5,644 nt of DNA from positions 1 through 5,644 of the forward strand of contig CAKVKI010000176.1 of the NCBI GenBank assembly GCA_934754975.1. Direction: 5' to 3'. This DNA is from an uncultured Alistipes sp. GTDB taxonomy: Bacteria; Bacteroidota; Bacteroidia; Bacteroidales; Rikenellaceae. Below the pieces are notes generated by a model. That model was not told the origin of the DNA. It did not search any database and saw only the letters and a list, made by a program, of their open reading frames with translations. The position numbers and the translations under genes were made by a program. Each line of letters begins with the position of its first letter. The first letter of the stretch is position 1. Shown here one piece after another: positions 5,567 through 5,644 of the stretch.

Positions 5567-5644
5567 CTATTTTTCGATCAGCGAAATCGAACGCTGGATA
5601 AAGTCCGTCAGGTTCTTGCCCTTGAGCATGCCGTTGGTCAGCAG
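5567..5644 (-). CDS. C-terminal end of an unidentified protein (partial)
   Basis: On the minus strand an open frame enters from the window's right edge and ends with TAG at 5569-5567. It encodes 25 residues ending in DFIQRSISLIEK, with a helical, amphipathic look and codon choice like the genes on the other strand. A terminator hairpin follows 20 bases after the stop, which is the main reason to take it as a real gene. The fragment is too short to recognise a family, so no function is given. It converges on the GNAT gene. Confidence 0.65.
   Translation of the reverse strand: MLTNGMLKGKNLTDFIQRSISLIEK

Overview
The window looks like chromosomal DNA from a GC-rich member of the Bacteroidales. 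An Alistipes-like (Rikenellaceae) genome is my best guess. The basis is the Bacteroidetes-style DnaN C-terminus, the Rex and LysM/periplasmic-binding-protein sequences, the near absence of Shine-Dalgarno sequences, and the strong G/C preference at third codon positions. The genus is an inference from remembered protein style, not from a search.

Layout: seven genes run on the + strand with almost no space between them and probably form one transcription unit (1-5346). In order they are the C-terminal third of the DNA sliding clamp (dnaN), a DEDDh 3'-5' exonuclease with an ExoX-like C-terminal domain, a secreted protein with three LysM repeats fused to a type 1 periplasmic-binding fold, the NADH-sensing repressor Rex, a RibF-family FAD synthetase whose riboflavin kinase domain is cut down to a remnant, a YbgC/FadM-type hotdog acyl-CoA thioesterase, and a RimJ/RimL-like GNAT acetyltransferase. 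Gaps range from a 4-base ATGA overlap to 24 bases.

The 220-base stretch 5347-5566 separates this unit from a convergent minus-strand gene, of which only the last 25 codons lie in the window. It is rich in structure. It holds a doubled TATACGA heptamer, a strong GC-rich hairpin just after the operon, an almost perfect array of 5.8 GGTTA pentamers, a small hairpin, and a second hairpin with A and T tracts on either side that looks like a bidirectional terminator.

Functionally the unit is mixed: replication and DNA processing (clamp, exonuclease), cell envelope (LysM protein), redox sensing and flavin cofactor synthesis (Rex, RibF), and small CoA-linked enzymes (thioesterase, GNAT). Rex and FAD synthetase share a redox theme, but no Rex operator was seen. 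I found no mobile element, CRISPR array, RNA gene or clear new multi-gene system. The points most worth a second look are the reduced RibF and the GGTTA array.
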